This document shows, in pieces, positions 47,965 through 56,490 of a DNA stretch of 64,000 nt. The notes below the pieces were generated by a model. That model did not search any database. It was not told the origin of the DNA and saw only the letters and a program-made list of their open reading frames with translations. Where the stretch lies: assembly GCA_947168395.1 (NCBI GenBank), contig CAMVLT010000009.1, positions 1 through 64,000 on the forward strand, written 5' to 3'. This stretch comes from an uncultured Prevotellaceae bacterium. GTDB taxonomy: Bacteria > Bacteroidota > Bacteroidia > Bacteroidales > Bacteroidaceae. Every line of letters starts with the position of its first letter. Within the stretch, counting starts at the first letter, position 1. Position numbers and translations under genes: made by a program.

Positions 47965-48118
47965 AATCCCCATAGGGAAAAGTAAGGCTTCTATAGGGTA
48001 AGCTAAGAATTCCCATAGGGGGAATGTGATGTTCCCATAGGGGGAACTCCGGGTTTACCCTAGGGAAACCTCCAGTTTACCCTAGGGAAACCTCCAGTTT
48101 ACCCTAGGGAAAGTCCAA
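47965..48118 (+). repeat. 22-bp iteron-like array, seven units
   Basis: Seven units with a CCnTAGGG core; TAGGG starts at 47973, 47994, 48016, 48038, 48061, 48083 and 48105, a period of 21-23 bp. The last three are nearly identical (GTTTACCCTAGGGAAACCTC) and self-complementary about CCTAGG. There is no coding potential I trust here. The array lies 43 bp before the left 81-bp inverted repeat of the vapE unit. Confidence 0.85.
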
Positions 48119-48160
48119 GTCAGCTTATTGTGGGTATTTATACTGCAAAATGCTTCGAAA

Positions 48161-48241
48161 TAGGGTGTACGGGTGTAACAATGCTTGTGAATAGTAGGTG
48201 TACACCCTGTTTTTAAGGGCGTAACGGGTGTAACGAGGGTG
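48161..48241 (+). repeat. Left 81-bp inverted repeat of the vapE unit
   Basis: Compared with the reverse complement of 50413-50493, the outer 24 bp (TAGGGTGTACGGGTGTAACA then ATGC) and the inner 19 bp (AACGGGTGTAACGAGGGTG) are identical, and both copies are exactly 81 bp. The middle keeps GGTGTAC in place but is otherwise diverged. GGGTGTAAC/GGGTGTAC recurs several times within the repeat. Confidence 0.9.
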
Positions 48242-48351
48242 TCACATTGGCAGTCGTGCTTGTGACAGATGTTTATGGCACGGTTTTTGCTGACAACACA
48301 ACAGATAATGAATAACAAGTATAGCGCCTGAAAGAGTGTCACACGGTATTG

Positions 48352-50412
48352 ATGGAGTACCCCTATCGTCAGGAATGGCGTAGTAAATACGTAAAAATCA
48401 GTAAGATAGTCGAATGGACGAGGGACGGAAAGCACCTTCGGACGATTGAGGCTGTGCGAGGACTGAGGATGCCTCACACGGATGGCAGTGGTATGATAAC
48501 AGGGACTTTGGCTGCTAAAGGACTGCCAAGGATTCTGCCTGCCAGGTGCCAGGAGAAGCCGGGTTATACGGGACTGGTGCTGCTGTCGTTCCGCATCAGG
48601 GAGGGTGTCGAGACGCTGGAACAACTGCGCAGCATGGTGAACCTGTGGAGCCAGACGCTGCTGTCGTTCGTCGGCAGCAGCGGTAGTTCGCTGAAAGTGC
48701 TCATCCCCTACCAGCTCACAGGCGGCGGGCTACCTACAGACGAGGCGCAAGTGGCTTTGTTTCAGCAATATGCTTACAAACGGGCAGCGGAGTATGTGCT
48801 GGCCTCGACGGGCATCAAGCCAGAAGAGGTGATACACGACGGCACAGAGAGCTTCCGGCTGTCGTCCGACCCTGACGTGTACTACAACCCTGATGCCATC
48901 CCCATCGAGATGGCCCAGCCTACGGAGCCGCTGAACGTGACGTCGGCTCGCATCATCAACCAGCCTGCGGAGGTGCCGCTCTACACGAAGATGCTGCCCG
49001 GCTATACCCGCAGCGAGATGGATGCCACGAAGTATAGTTTCATCTGCCGTGAACTGGCCAACGGGCCCCAGTTGGACAAAGAGCCGTATCTGGCACTATT
49101 GGCTACGGAGTGCTGCAAGGCGGGCATCGACAAGGAGCTGGCCATCAAGATGACCATCTCGATGGGTGCCTTCTTCCAGAAGGACATCATGGTACGTGCC
49201 GTGTTCAACGCCGCCTACGAGAAACATCCGATGGGAGTGGCCAACCCTGTGGAGCGGTCGCTGATGCACCAGCAGCTGCTCGAGGAGTTTCTGCACCGCC
49301 GCTATATGTTCCGCCGCAATAAGGTGACCGAAGAGCTGGAGTATCAGGAAAAGTTCCGCTACGTGCTCAGTTGGAAGCCGCTGACCGAGGCTGCCAAGAA
49401 CGACATCAACAACGAGGCTATCCGCGAAGGTATCAAGGTGTGGCCCAAGGACCTGGAGCGCATCTTGGTGTCGGAGTGGACGGAAAGTTACGATCCCGTC
49501 CGCGAGTGGCTCGACACGCTGCCCCGCTGGGACGGCCGTGACCGTCTGGGCGAGCTGGCCGACCGCGTGAAGACCAGTACGCAGGGGTGGCGTGACAACT
49601 TCAAGATTTGGATGCGTTCGATGGTGAGCCAGTGGCGGGCAGGTATGGATGCCATGTACGGCGCCCAGATGGTACTCATGCTGGTGGGCGGACAGGGCAC
49701 GCGCAAGTCGACGTTCATGCGCATGCTGCTGCCTCGTGAGCTGATGACGTTCTACATCGACCGCATCGACTTCGCCAACCGTAAGGAAGCGCTTCGTGCG
49801 CTGAGCCGATTCCTGCTCATCAACATTGACGAGTACGACCAGGTGCCGAAGTCGCAGATGGCCTTCCTGAAGCACCTCATCCAGCGCACCGATGTGAAGG
49901 AGCGCAAGCTTTACTCCACCCGCTTCGAGCAACAGCAGCGCTATGCCGCCTTCTGCGCCACCACCAACTCATTAGCTCCGCTGAAGGACGACAGCGGTAG
50001 CCGCCGCTACTTGGTGGCAGAGGTCAGCGGCATCATCGATACCGATACCCAGGCCGACCGCCAGATAGACTACCGTCAGCTCTATGCGCAGATAGTGTAT
50101 GAGATAGAGCATGGCGAGGAATATGCCTTCACGGGTGAGCGCGAACAGCGGATTATCGCCCAGAATGCCGATTACTACGATACGCCGAACGTGGTCAGCC
50201 TGTTTGACGACCTGTTTCGCAAGCCCCAAGCAGGCGACGAAGTGCTGCTGCTCAGTCCGACGGAAATCCTCACCCGCATCCGCGACGAGCGTAAGGTGAA
50301 CGTGGTCAGTCAGGCAAATGCCACGCTGATAGGCAGTTACCTGCACCGTAAAGGATATCAGAAAGGCAAAGGCCGTCAGGGTAGACGTTACATGATAGCC
50401 CCACAAGCGTAG
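48352..50412 (+). CDS. VapE/BT4734-like primase-helicase family protein
   Basis: 686 residues from the ATG at 48352. The N-terminal ~130 residues (starting MEYPYRQEWRSKYVKISKIV) match the style of the BT4734-like N-terminal domain. The middle is a virulence-associated-protein-E type P-loop ATPase: Walker A LVGGQGTRKSTFMRML (about residue 441), Walker B INIDEYDQVP (about 491), then sensor-like CATTNSLAPLKDDSGSRRYL. The C-terminal ~70 residues are DUF3874-like (IGSYLHRKGYQKGKGRQGRR). Such proteins occur in phage and integrative elements, where they resemble primase-helicases. No integrase, repressor or mobilisation gene is nearby. The stop is immediately followed by the right inverted repeat. 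Likely acts in replication of a mobile element, or in defence or domesticated DNA metabolism. Confidence 0.85.
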   Translation: MEYPYRQEWRSKYVKISKIVEWTRDGKHLRTIEAVRGLRMPHTDGSGMITGTLAAKGLPRILPARCQEKPGYTGLVLLSFRIREGVETLEQLRSMVNLWSQTLLSFVGSSGSSLKVLIPYQLTGGGLPTDEAQVALFQQYAYKRAAEYVLASTGIKPEEVIHDGTESFRLSSDPDVYYNPDAIPIEMAQPTEPLNVTSARIINQPAEVPLYTKMLPGYTRSEMDATKYSFICRELANGPQLDKEPYLALLATECCKAGIDKELAIKMTISMGAFFQKDIMVRAVFNAAYEKHPMGVANPVERSLMHQQLLEEFLHRRYMFRRNKVTEELEYQEKFRYVLSWKPLTEAAKNDINNEAIREGIKVWPKDLERILVSEWTESYDPVREWLDTLPRWDGRDRLGELADRVKTSTQGWRDNFKIWMRSMVSQWRAGMDAMYGAQMVLMLVGGQGTRKSTFMRMLLPRELMTFYIDRIDFANRKEALRALSRFLLINIDEYDQVPKSQMAFLKHLIQRTDVKERKLYSTRFEQQQRYAAFCATTNSLAPLKDDSGSRRYLVAEVSGIIDTDTQADRQIDYRQLYAQIVYEIEHGEEYAFTGEREQRIIAQNADYYDTPNVVSLFDDLFRKPQAGDEVLLLSPTEILTRIRDERKVNVVSQANATLIGSYLHRKGYQKGKGRQGRRYMIAPQA

Positions 50413-50493
50413 CACCCTCGTTACACCCGTTGCACCTGCCAAAACTGGCCGTACACCCTTTGTGTATAGGCATTGTTACACCCGTACACCCTA
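50413..50493 (-). repeat. Right 81-bp inverted repeat of the vapE unit
   Basis: Reverse-complement partner of 48161-48241. It starts directly after the vapE stop codon with CACCCTCGTTACACCCGTT and ends with GTTACACCCGTACACCCTA, 34 bp before the 3' end of the opposing cvfB-like gene. Confidence 0.9.
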
Positions 50494-50526
50494 TAAACGC
50501 TCTTTGCGCTGTGAGTGTGGGGACTT

Positions 50527-51186
50527 TTACACGAGCCGTATGCCGTTCTCTTCGATAGTGATGAGGCGGCGGCGGTAGAGGTCGCCTATGGCTTGCTTGT
50601 ATTGCTTCTTGGAGACGCCGAACCGGGCGGCTATTTCTTCGGCGGGAGAGTGGTCGTTGAGGTTGCAGAAACCGTTGTTGTCCTGTAGGTAGTTGAGCAG
50701 TATCCCAGCAAAGTCGAGGGCCCGTTGCCGGCCTGTGGTGTGCTGGTAGCGTTCCACCTTTGCCGTGGCCATGAGGCGGTGTGTCTTCTCGTCCTCCATG
50801 ACGTAGACGTAGTAGGTGTTGCCTCGCTCCATGCGCTGCTTCTGTTCGCGGAAGGGACAGAAGAGGTCCTTCATAAGTCCCCACTTCAGGAAAGCGCCGT
50901 ACTCATTGGTCCAGCCACATTCCAGATAGGCGAACTCGCCAACTTTGGCAATAGGGTGCTCGGTGGTGGCCACGATGCGTTCGTCGTGGTCGAGGTAGAG
51001 GAACACTTCTATTTCGTCGCCGATGTGCATGTCGGGGGTGACGTAACGCTGGGGGAGTAGGATTTTCTCGTAGGGGGCAGCAGCATCGCCGCTGCACAGC
51101 GGACCTTCGCCGATGGGGGAGAGGTAGAGGCCGAAATCTACGCGCTTGGTGATGCGCAGGGTGTTGTAGTCGCCGAGTTTAATCAT
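50527..51186 (-). CDS. CvfB-like S1-domain RNA-binding protein, shortened
   Basis: A 219-residue CvfB family protein. The N-terminal S1-like domains are present (GDYNTLRITKRVDFGLYL and ECGWTNEYGAFLKWGLMKDLF), and the C-terminal winged helix is intact (AARFGVSKKQYKQAIGDLYR, RRLITIEENGIRLV). Family members are usually about 270-290 residues with another S1 domain between MATAKVERY and the winged helix; here the two are joined directly, so about 60 residues are missing. The reading frame is clean. CvfB-type proteins bind RNA and affect virulence gene expression in Firmicutes; the role here is not known. Its 3' end faces the vapE unit. Confidence 0.85.
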   Translation of the reverse strand: MIKLGDYNTLRITKRVDFGLYLSPIGEGPLCSGDAAAPYEKILLPQRYVTPDMHIGDEIEVFLYLDHDERIVATTEHPIAKVGEFAYLECGWTNEYGAFLKWGLMKDLFCPFREQKQRMERGNTYYVYVMEDEKTHRLMATAKVERYQHTTGRQRALDFAGILLNYLQDNNGFCNLNDHSPAEEIAARFGVSKKQYKQAIGDLYRRRLITIEENGIRLV

Positions 51187-51211
51187 ATTCTATTGTTTTA
51201 TGCCCCATAAC

Positions 51212-51865
51212 TTAGAGGGCAAGTTGTCCGTCCTTGAGGTGTATGGTGCGGTCGGTGAGAGTGGCCAACTGCTCGTCGTGGGTGACGATGACGAAAGTCT
51301 GGCCGAAGCGGTCGCGGAGGTCGAAGAAGAGCTGGTGCAGTTCCTGCTTGTTCTTGGTGTCGAGCGAACCGGAAGGCTCGTCGGCCAGGATGACGGCAGG
51401 GCTGTTGACGAGGGCGCGGGCCACAGCGATGCGTTGCTTCTCGCCGCCCGACAGTTCGGCGGGCTTGTGCGTGGCGCGGTCGCTGAGTCCCATGAACTGC
51501 AGCAGTTCCTTGGCCCTTTCCTTGGCTTTCTTCTGCGAGGTGCCGGCGATGTAGGCCGGAATCATGATGTTCTCCAGAGCCGTGAACTCGGGGAGCAGCT
51601 GGTGGAACTGGAAGACGAAGCCCAGGTGGCGGTTGCGGAAGTCGGCAAGGGCCTTTTGGCTGAGGGTGGTGGTGTCGATACTATCGACACATACAGAACC
51701 AGAGTCGGGGCTGTCGAGGGTGCCGATGATTTGCAGCAGGGTGGTCTTTCCGGCGCCGGAAGGGCCTACGATGCTGACTATCTCGCCACGGTCGATGTGG
51801 AGGTCGATGCCTTTTAGGACTTGTAGTGAGCCGAAGCTCTTGGTAATTCCTTGGGTAGTAATCAT
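51212..51865 (-). CDS. lolD: LolD-like ABC transporter ATP-binding protein
   Basis: A 218-residue ATPase of the LolD/MacB family, which drives lipoprotein release or similar envelope export. Walker [15 protein letters not shown], signature [15 protein letters not shown], Walker [15 protein letters not shown]-loop [27 protein letters not shown] is characteristic of the LolD group. ATG at 51865 ([12 protein letters not shown]) is preferred; a start at 51910 would add residues coded by 9-bp repeats ([15 protein letters not shown]). It lies 4 bp after the antiporter stop codon, so they are probably co-transcribed. The permease partner is not in the window. Confidence 0.92.
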   Translation of the reverse strand: MITTQGITKSFGSLQVLKGIDLHIDRGEIVSIVGPSGAGKTTLLQIIGTLDSPDSGSVCVDSIDTTTLSQKALADFRNRHLGFVFQFHQLLPEFTALENIMIPAYIAGTSQKKAKERAKELLQFMGLSDRATHKPAELSGGEKQRIAVARALVNSPAVILADEPSGSLDTKNKQELHQLFFDLRDRFGQTFVIVTHDEQLATLTDRTIHLKDGQLAL

Positions 51866-51914
51866 GGGGCTAATGGGGCTTATTTGACTCATGAGGCTCA
51901 TGGGACTCATGGGA
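51861..51914 (+). repeat. 9-bp tandem repeat, six units, at the antiporter/lolD junction
   Basis: ATCATGGGG, CTAATGGGG, CTTATTTGA, CTCATGAGG, CTCATGGGA, CTCATGGGA in tandem. On the minus strand they encode the last residues of the antiporter ([13 protein letters not shown]) and its stop, and the lolD start codon lies in the first unit. Confidence 0.9.
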
Positions 51915-54074
51915 GGAGTGAGACAATGGTAGTTTTCGGTGCAGCCAACGTAGGATAGTGCCGTAGACGGAGTTCTCTTCGTGGTGCTGGGCCTCGGTGA
52001 AGCTCATGCTGTCTTCCTTCTGCTCGCCATACTGGTCGGGGAAGATAATCATGAGGTTCTTGCCTGAGAAGTATTTCTGCAGCTCGTCGGGCAGCCGTTC
52101 GAGCGCGTTCTTGTAGGAGATGGTGCCCTTACGGGCGGTGACAACCACGAAGAGGTGGTCGTCGGCAATGTGGGCAGCCAGCTGTGGCAGCTCGTTCCAG
52201 TGGCCCATCGGCGTGTATTCTGCCCGTACCGAGGGGTGATGGTTGTCGATGTATTCAGCAATGAGCTTCAGCGACTCCTCACGTCCGTGGAACTCTATGC
52301 GGCAGTCCAGTTCGTCAGCCAGTCGGCTCAGCCGTTCCAGCCAGCGGTGGAAGCCCGGCTCGAACTCAGCACGGCTGGGCACGGCTACGCGGATGCGGCG
52401 CAGGGTGTTCAGCGGCTGTACGAAGCGCGAGAGCATAATCTGCCGGTTCAGGCCATTGTATAGACTCTGGATGAAGTCGCCCCAGAACTTGGCGTTCTGG
52501 TTGGTATGGACGTGCATGCCCATGATGACCTCGGAGCAGTTGAATTCGCGGAAGGCATGCTTGATACCGTTGGCAATGTTGGTGGCCAGTCGCACCTGCG
52601 TCTGCAGTTCCACTTCCGATGCCGAGGCCTGCCGTTTCAGTTGCTCAAACAACTGTAGTCCCTGTTCGCGGTTGACGGCAGCCTTCTCGTCATCATAGAC
52701 TACGTTCAGGGCCACCAGCCCTCGGTTGAGCCGTTGGTTGCGCACCAGTACGGCCTGGTTCAGCAGCTGCGGGGCAATTTCGGGGTACTTGACACAGATG
52801 AGTATCTTCTCGTCGTCGGGATGGGCCCCATGAGACTTATGAGCCTCATGGGAGGTCTGTGAGAGGATGAGTTGCTGTGAGGCGTGCTCCGTCATCAGGG
52901 TCGAGATGATGCAGGTGACGAGTATCATCAGAACGACGCCGTTGAGCATGTTGTCGTTGACCAAGTACTGGCCCGGTGCCACCTCTAAGCGCATGCCCAC
53001 CATGACCATAGCGATGGCGCCGGCGGCGTGGGCCGATGTCAGGCCGAACATCATGTTGCCGTCGGCCTTGGGCAGCCGGAACAGCAGGCTCGACAGATAG
53101 GCCGCCACGGCCTTGCCGAAGGTGCCGAAGAAGGCAATGAGCAGCATCACCCAGATGACGTAAGGCCCCTGAGCCAAGGCACGGACGTTGATGAGCATGC
53201 CCACACCAATAAGGAAATAAGGGATGAAGAGGGCGTTGCCGATGAACTCTATACGGTTCATGAGGGCCGACACGTGCGGTATGTACCTGTTTAATATAAG
53301 ACCCGAGAAGAAGGCTCCGAAGATGCCCTCCAGTCCGATGAATGTGGTGAGAGCTGCATTGAGGAACATGACCGACAGCACAAAGATAAACTGCATGACG
53401 GCATCGCTGTAGCGGCGCAGGAAATAGCGCGTCAGGTGAGGGATGAGCCACAGCATGGCGACGATGTAGGCGGCGAGCTTCAGCAGGAAAAACAACCAGA
53501 AGATGGGCTGCGGCAGGGCCGCAGCATGGCCGGCAGAGCCTGACGACTGCGCCAGTCCGGCAATCATGACCAGCGAAATGAACAGGCTGATCATGGAAGA
53601 GCCTACGGAGAGAGTGACGCTGGAGTGGCGTTGCAGTCCGTAGCGGCCTATGATGGGGTAGGCGATGAGCGTGTTTGAAGCCATGATACAGCCCAACAGG
53701 AACGAGGCCGTCGGCGTGTAGTGCAGCAAGTGGATGGCCATGATGTAGGTCAGTCCGAGGGGCACGAAGCAGGTGAGAAGTCCGAAGGTGACAAACCGCC
53801 GCGAGTTCTTCTTCACGCCCTCCATGTCCATCTCCAGGCCGGCGAGGAACATGATGTAGTACAGTCCGACGCGCCCGAAGAGTTCGAACGAGTTGTCGCG
53901 CTCCAGGATGTTCAGTCCATATTGGCCGATGAGCACGCCGGCGAGCACCATGCCGATGATGTGCGGAATCCTCAGTTTGCCCATGATGATAGGGGCAAAC
54001 AGGATTATCAGCAGTACCACGAAGAATATCAACGTGGGGTCGGTGATGGGGAAATATGCTGCCAAATGTGCCAT
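51870..54074 (-). CDS. CPA2-type cation/H+ antiporter with cytoplasmic USP-like domain
   Basis: 734 residues from ATG 54074. About twelve hydrophobic segments occupy residues 1-390, with CPA2 features ([40 protein letters not shown]; the [14 protein letters not shown] segment near residue 355). The C-terminal ~330 residues are soluble, with two universal-stress-like halves ([36 protein letters not shown]). Between membrane and soluble parts is [19 protein letters not shown], coded by 9-bp repeats, and the tail [16 protein letters not shown] is coded by another repeat array. The much longer frame starting at 54623 runs over the divergent asd gene and is rejected. It likely exchanges Na+ or K+ for protons. 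Confidence 0.9.
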   Translation of the reverse strand: MAHLAAYFPITDPTLIFFVVLLIILFAPIIMGKLRIPHIIGMVLAGVLIGQYGLNILERDNSFELFGRVGLYYIMFLAGLEMDMEGVKKNSRRFVTFGLLTCFVPLGLTYIMAIHLLHYTPTASFLLGCIMASNTLIAYPIIGRYGLQRHSSVTLSVGSSMISLFISLVMIAGLAQSSGSAGHAAALPQPIFWLFFLLKLAAYIVAMLWLIPHLTRYFLRRYSDAVMQFIFVLSVMFLNAALTTFIGLEGIFGAFFSGLILNRYIPHVSALMNRIEFIGNALFIPYFLIGVGMLINVRALAQGPYVIWVMLLIAFFGTFGKAVAAYLSSLLFRLPKADGNMMFGLTSAHAAGAIAMVMVGMRLEVAPGQYLVNDNMLNGVVLMILVTCIISTLMTEHASQQLILSQTSHEAHKSHGAHPDDEKILICVKYPEIAPQLLNQAVLVRNQRLNRGLVALNVVYDDEKAAVNREQGLQLFEQLKRQASASEVELQTQVRLATNIANGIKHAFREFNCSEVIMGMHVHTNQNAKFWGDFIQSLYNGLNRQIMLSRFVQPLNTLRRIRVAVPSRAEFEPGFHRWLERLSRLADELDCRIEFHGREESLKLIAEYIDNHHPSVRAEYTPMGHWNELPQLAAHIADDHLFVVVTARKGTISYKNALERLPDELQKYFSGKNLMIIFPDQYGEQKEDSMSFTEAQHHEENSVYGTILRWLHRKLPLSHSSHESHEPHESNKPH
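52827..52853 (+). repeat. 9-bp repeats in the antiporter linker
   Basis: CCCATGAGA, CTTATGAGC, CTCATGGGA: three units (27 bp) in frame, encoding SHEAHKSHG on the minus strand between the membrane and USP-like domains. Confidence 0.85.
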
Positions 54075-54082
54075 TCTGAGTG

Positions 54083-54090
54083 CAAAGGTA
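54083..54090 (-). promoter_or_regulatory. Antiporter promoter, -7 element
   Basis: Minus strand TACCTTTG followed by CAC. Only 8 nt separate it from the ATG at 54074, so the mRNA should have almost no leader. Confidence 0.75.
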
Positions 54091-54102
54091 CGAATTTTTT
54101 GG

Positions 54103-54129
54103 CACGGATTATACGGATTACACGGATTT
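54103..54129 (+). repeat. CACGGATTA 9-bp repeats between divergent promoters
   Basis: CACGGATTA, TACGGATTA, CACGGATTT in tandem, placed between the antiporter and asd -7 elements so that both -33 regions fall in or next to the repeat. Confidence 0.8.
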
Positions 54130-54133
54130 TTTG

Positions 54134-54141
54134 TAATTTTG
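54134..54141 (+). promoter_or_regulatory. asd promoter, -7 element
   Basis: TAATTTTG followed by CAC, 36 bp upstream of the asd ATG at 54178. Confidence 0.75.
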
Positions 54142-54177
54142 CACCCAGAAAGTAATGATTCAATAGAAAAAAGAAAG

Positions 54178-55191
54178 ATGAAAGTAGCAATTGTGGGCGC
54201 AAGTGGCGCCGTGGGCCAGGAATTCCTGCGCCTGCTCGATGAGAGAAATTTCCCGATGGACGAACTCGTGTTGTTCGGTTCTGAGCGTTCGGCTGGCACG
54301 AAATACACCTTCCGTGGCAAGGAGCTGACCGTGAAATTGTTGCAGCACAACGACGATTTCAAGGATATCGACATCGCCTTCACGTCGGCCGGTGCCGGCA
54401 CGTCGAAGGAGTTTGCCGAGACCATCACCAAATATGGTGCCGTAATGATTGACAACTCGTCGGCTTTCCGTATGGATGCCGACGTGCCCTTGGTGGTGCC
54501 TGAGTGCAATGCCGAGGATGCCCTGAACCGTCCCCGTGGCATCATTGCCAACCCCAACTGTACCACTATCATGATGGTGGTCGTGCTGCAGCCGTTGGAG
54601 AAACTGTCGCATATCAAGCGCATCCACGTGGCTTCCTACCAGAGTGCCTCGGGTGCCGGTGCCGCCGCTATGGCCGAACTGCAGCAGCAGTACAAGGAGA
54701 TTGTGGAGACGGGCGAGGTGAAGACCGTGAAGAAGTTCCCCCACCAGCTGGCCTACAACGTGATTCCTCAGATTGACGTGTTCCAGCCCAATGGCTATAC
54801 GAAGGAGGAGATGAAGATGTTCAACGAGACGCAGAAGATTATGCACACCGATGCCAAGTGCTCGGCCATGTGCGTCCGTGTATCCTCGTTGCGCTCCCAC
54901 TCCGAGAGTGTGTGGATTGAGACCGAGCGTCCCCTGAGCGTTGAGGAGGCCCAGCAGGCCATCGCCGCTGCTCCCGGCTGCACGTTGGTTGACGATCCGT
55001 CGACGCTGACTTACCCGATGCCACTTGATACTGCCGGCAAGGATGACGTCTATGTTGGCCGTGTGCGCAAGGACCTGTCTGACGAGAACGGTCTGACGTT
55101 CTGGCTCTCGGGCGATCAGATTCGTAAGGGTGCTGCCCTGAACGCCGTCCAGATTGGCGAGTACCTGATCAAGGTAGGTAACGTTAAATAA
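54178..55191 (+). CDS. asd: Aspartate-semialdehyde dehydrogenase
   Basis: Asd reduces aspartyl phosphate to aspartate semialdehyde, feeding lysine/DAP, threonine and methionine synthesis. From ATG 54178 it has 337 residues, the usual size. The NADP-binding start [18 protein letters not shown] is clear, the catalytic Cys is in [10 protein letters not shown], and the substrate-binding [15 protein letters not shown] segment holds the His. A longer upstream frame overlaps the divergent antiporter and its promoter and is rejected. A secreted protein gene follows 6 bp after the stop. Confidence 0.96.
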   Translation: MKVAIVGASGAVGQEFLRLLDERNFPMDELVLFGSERSAGTKYTFRGKELTVKLLQHNDDFKDIDIAFTSAGAGTSKEFAETITKYGAVMIDNSSAFRMDADVPLVVPECNAEDALNRPRGIIANPNCTTIMMVVVLQPLEKLSHIKRIHVASYQSASGAGAAAMAELQQQYKEIVETGEVKTVKKFPHQLAYNVIPQIDVFQPNGYTKEEMKMFNETQKIMHTDAKCSAMCVRVSSLRSHSESVWIETERPLSVEEAQQAIAAAPGCTLVDDPSTLTYPMPLDTAGKDDVYVGRVRKDLSDENGLTFWLSGDQIRKGAALNAVQIGEYLIKVGNVK

Positions 55192-55197
55192 AACAAT

Positions 55198-55965
55198 ATG
55201 AGTAACCATTTCACATTATGTAAACCTATGGCCCTGTTGTTGGGCTTGCTGCTTGCTCCTGTTGCGATGCAGGCACAGCAGGCGGACCAGGATACGACAG
55301 TTGTCGTGCCCGAGACGGGTGTGTTGGCTGTCAAGCCCAGCCGTAACTTCACGACGACCTCCAAGGACATCACGGTGTGCAGTTTCTTCGACTCAAAGTC
55401 TTCAGGCTTGTACTTTACTAAGTATGAACTTGATACTGTCATCGTAGGCAGTTCGTCGAACGGCAACTCCGGTGTGTTCCTCGTTGCAAAGCCCGGTACC
55501 TATACGCTGATGCTGACCGATCGGGAAGTGACGGGTAAATTCAATACGACCTCCGTCAGCTGGCTTCATGACCCAGGTACCGCTTACAAGAAATTACGCC
55601 GACTCTATAAGTTTGTCAACGAGCCGGGGCATGTCGGCTTTGTTCGCGACGAGAAGTATGCTTCCGACAACTACCAGTATTGTGACCTTGCTGAGGGTGA
55701 GCATGTCTATGCACCGTTGGCTGAGAACAATGCTGACGCCATTGCCAAACTGCTGGGGACTACCTTGGACAACCTTCAGTTCATCCCTTGGGATGGTCCG
55801 TGGAGAAACGTTCCTGAGCTGGATGTGACACCTGCTGGCATCAGCAGCGCCTCTGTCGTGAAACCTGAACTTCAGGGGGCGGCTTACAACCTGCAGGGCG
55901 TTCGCACAACAAACACCCGGAAAGGTGTTCAGGTTGTGGACGGACGGAAAGTCATAGTAAGATAA
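55198..55965 (+). CDS. Secreted protein of unknown function with C-terminal sorting-like motif
   Basis: 255 residues. Signal peptide near residues 10-26 (MALLLGLLLAPVAMQAQQ; the in-frame ATG at codon 11 could be the real start). The middle is beta-rich (VGSSSNGNSGVFLVAKPGTY) with WLHDPGTAYKKLRRLYKFV. The C-terminus AAYNLQGVRTTNTRKGVQVV then DGRKVIVR has the same layout (Y-x-L-x-G-x-R ... G-x-x-V-x-x-G-x-K) as the end of the 2676-residue protein, which suggests a shared sorting or anchoring signal. No family was recognised. It may be co-transcribed with asd. Confidence 0.75.
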   Translation: MSNHFTLCKPMALLLGLLLAPVAMQAQQADQDTTVVVPETGVLAVKPSRNFTTTSKDITVCSFFDSKSSGLYFTKYELDTVIVGSSSNGNSGVFLVAKPGTYTLMLTDREVTGKFNTTSVSWLHDPGTAYKKLRRLYKFVNEPGHVGFVRDEKYASDNYQYCDLAEGEHVYAPLAENNADAIAKLLGTTLDNLQFIPWDGPWRNVPELDVTPAGISSASVVKPELQGAAYNLQGVRTTNTRKGVQVVDGRKVIVR

Positions 55966-56000
55966 TACAAATAAGCTAACCCTTAAATAATAAATAAGGT

Positions 56001-56480
56001 ATGAAGAAGATGCTCCTGGCCGCTGCGGCCGCCGTTGTGATGATGTGCGCTTGCTCAGGTGAGCGCGGGTATATTAACTATCGTGGCATGTCGATGGGGC
56101 TGCCAGCTTCCAAGGTCGTGGACTCGCTTCAGATGAAGGTGCCCAACCTGTGGTTAGACACGACGAAGTATGAAGACCACTATGTGCTGGCCGATACTGT
56201 GGCCCGCAACTTCACCGTCGCCGTGTATCACCAGAACGACACCATTACCGACATTCTGGAGAACTACACCGCCACTTACAACGACTCGACCAGTAATCTG
56301 TGGCAGGCTATGCACGACGAACTGGAGAAGGAGTTCGGGTGGCCTAATATGGGCAAGCATGGCGACCTGCACAAGGAGGCTACCTTCCAGAACGACAAGG
56401 GCACCATCATCCTGACCCTGCTTAACACCTACTCCCCGACAGTCACCGTACGCTACTCCACTGCTACGACACCGGATTGA
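56001..56480 (+). CDS. Small lipoprotein of unknown function
   Basis: 159 residues. Lipoprotein signal MKKMLLAAAAAVVMMCACSG with lipobox ending in Cys (VMMCAC or MCACSG), then ERGYINYRGMSMGLPASKVV. The phrase RGMSMGLPASKVVDSLQ recalls small SmpA/BamE-like or DUF-type repeats at the N-terminus of the mature part, but I am not confident. The rest is a beta-rich domain (TVAVYHQNDTITDILENYTA, GTIILTLLNTYSPTVTVRYS). It is followed by a hairpin terminator. Confidence 0.75.
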   Translation: MKKMLLAAAAAVVMMCACSGERGYINYRGMSMGLPASKVVDSLQMKVPNLWLDTTKYEDHYVLADTVARNFTVAVYHQNDTITDILENYTATYNDSTSNLWQAMHDELEKEFGWPNMGKHGDLHKEATFQNDKGTIILTLLNTYSPTVTVRYSTATTPD

Positions 56481-56490
56481 GGTAAACAAT

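Larger units (their letters stand above)
47880..48351. other. Intergenic region between C10 protease and vapE-like gene
   Basis: A 472-bp stretch without a gene. It holds the 22-bp array (47965-48118), the left 81-bp inverted repeat (48161-48241), and a 110-bp leader before the vapE ATG with no TAnnTTTG promoter that I can see. Confidence 0.8.
48161..50493 (+). mobile_element. vapE-like gene framed by inverted repeats (putative mobile or replicative unit)
   Basis: A 2.33-kb unit containing one gene, bounded by 81-bp imperfect inverted repeats that end 110 bp before the ATG and begin at the base after the stop codon. No transposase, integrase or clear target-site duplication is visible. Status as a mobile element is an inference. 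Confidence 0.55.

Noticed and set aside
47965..48118. CRISPR array
   Set aside because: Units are contiguous 22-bp repeats with no unique spacers of CRISPR length and no cas genes nearby.
48349..48351. TTG start for the vapE-like gene
   Set aside because: The adjacent ATG at 48352 is in the same frame and is the simpler choice.
54075..54623. Extended N-terminus of the antiporter
   Set aside because: The 183 extra codons run across the asd gene and both promoters; the segment NPCNPYNPC is just the 9-bp promoter repeat translated.
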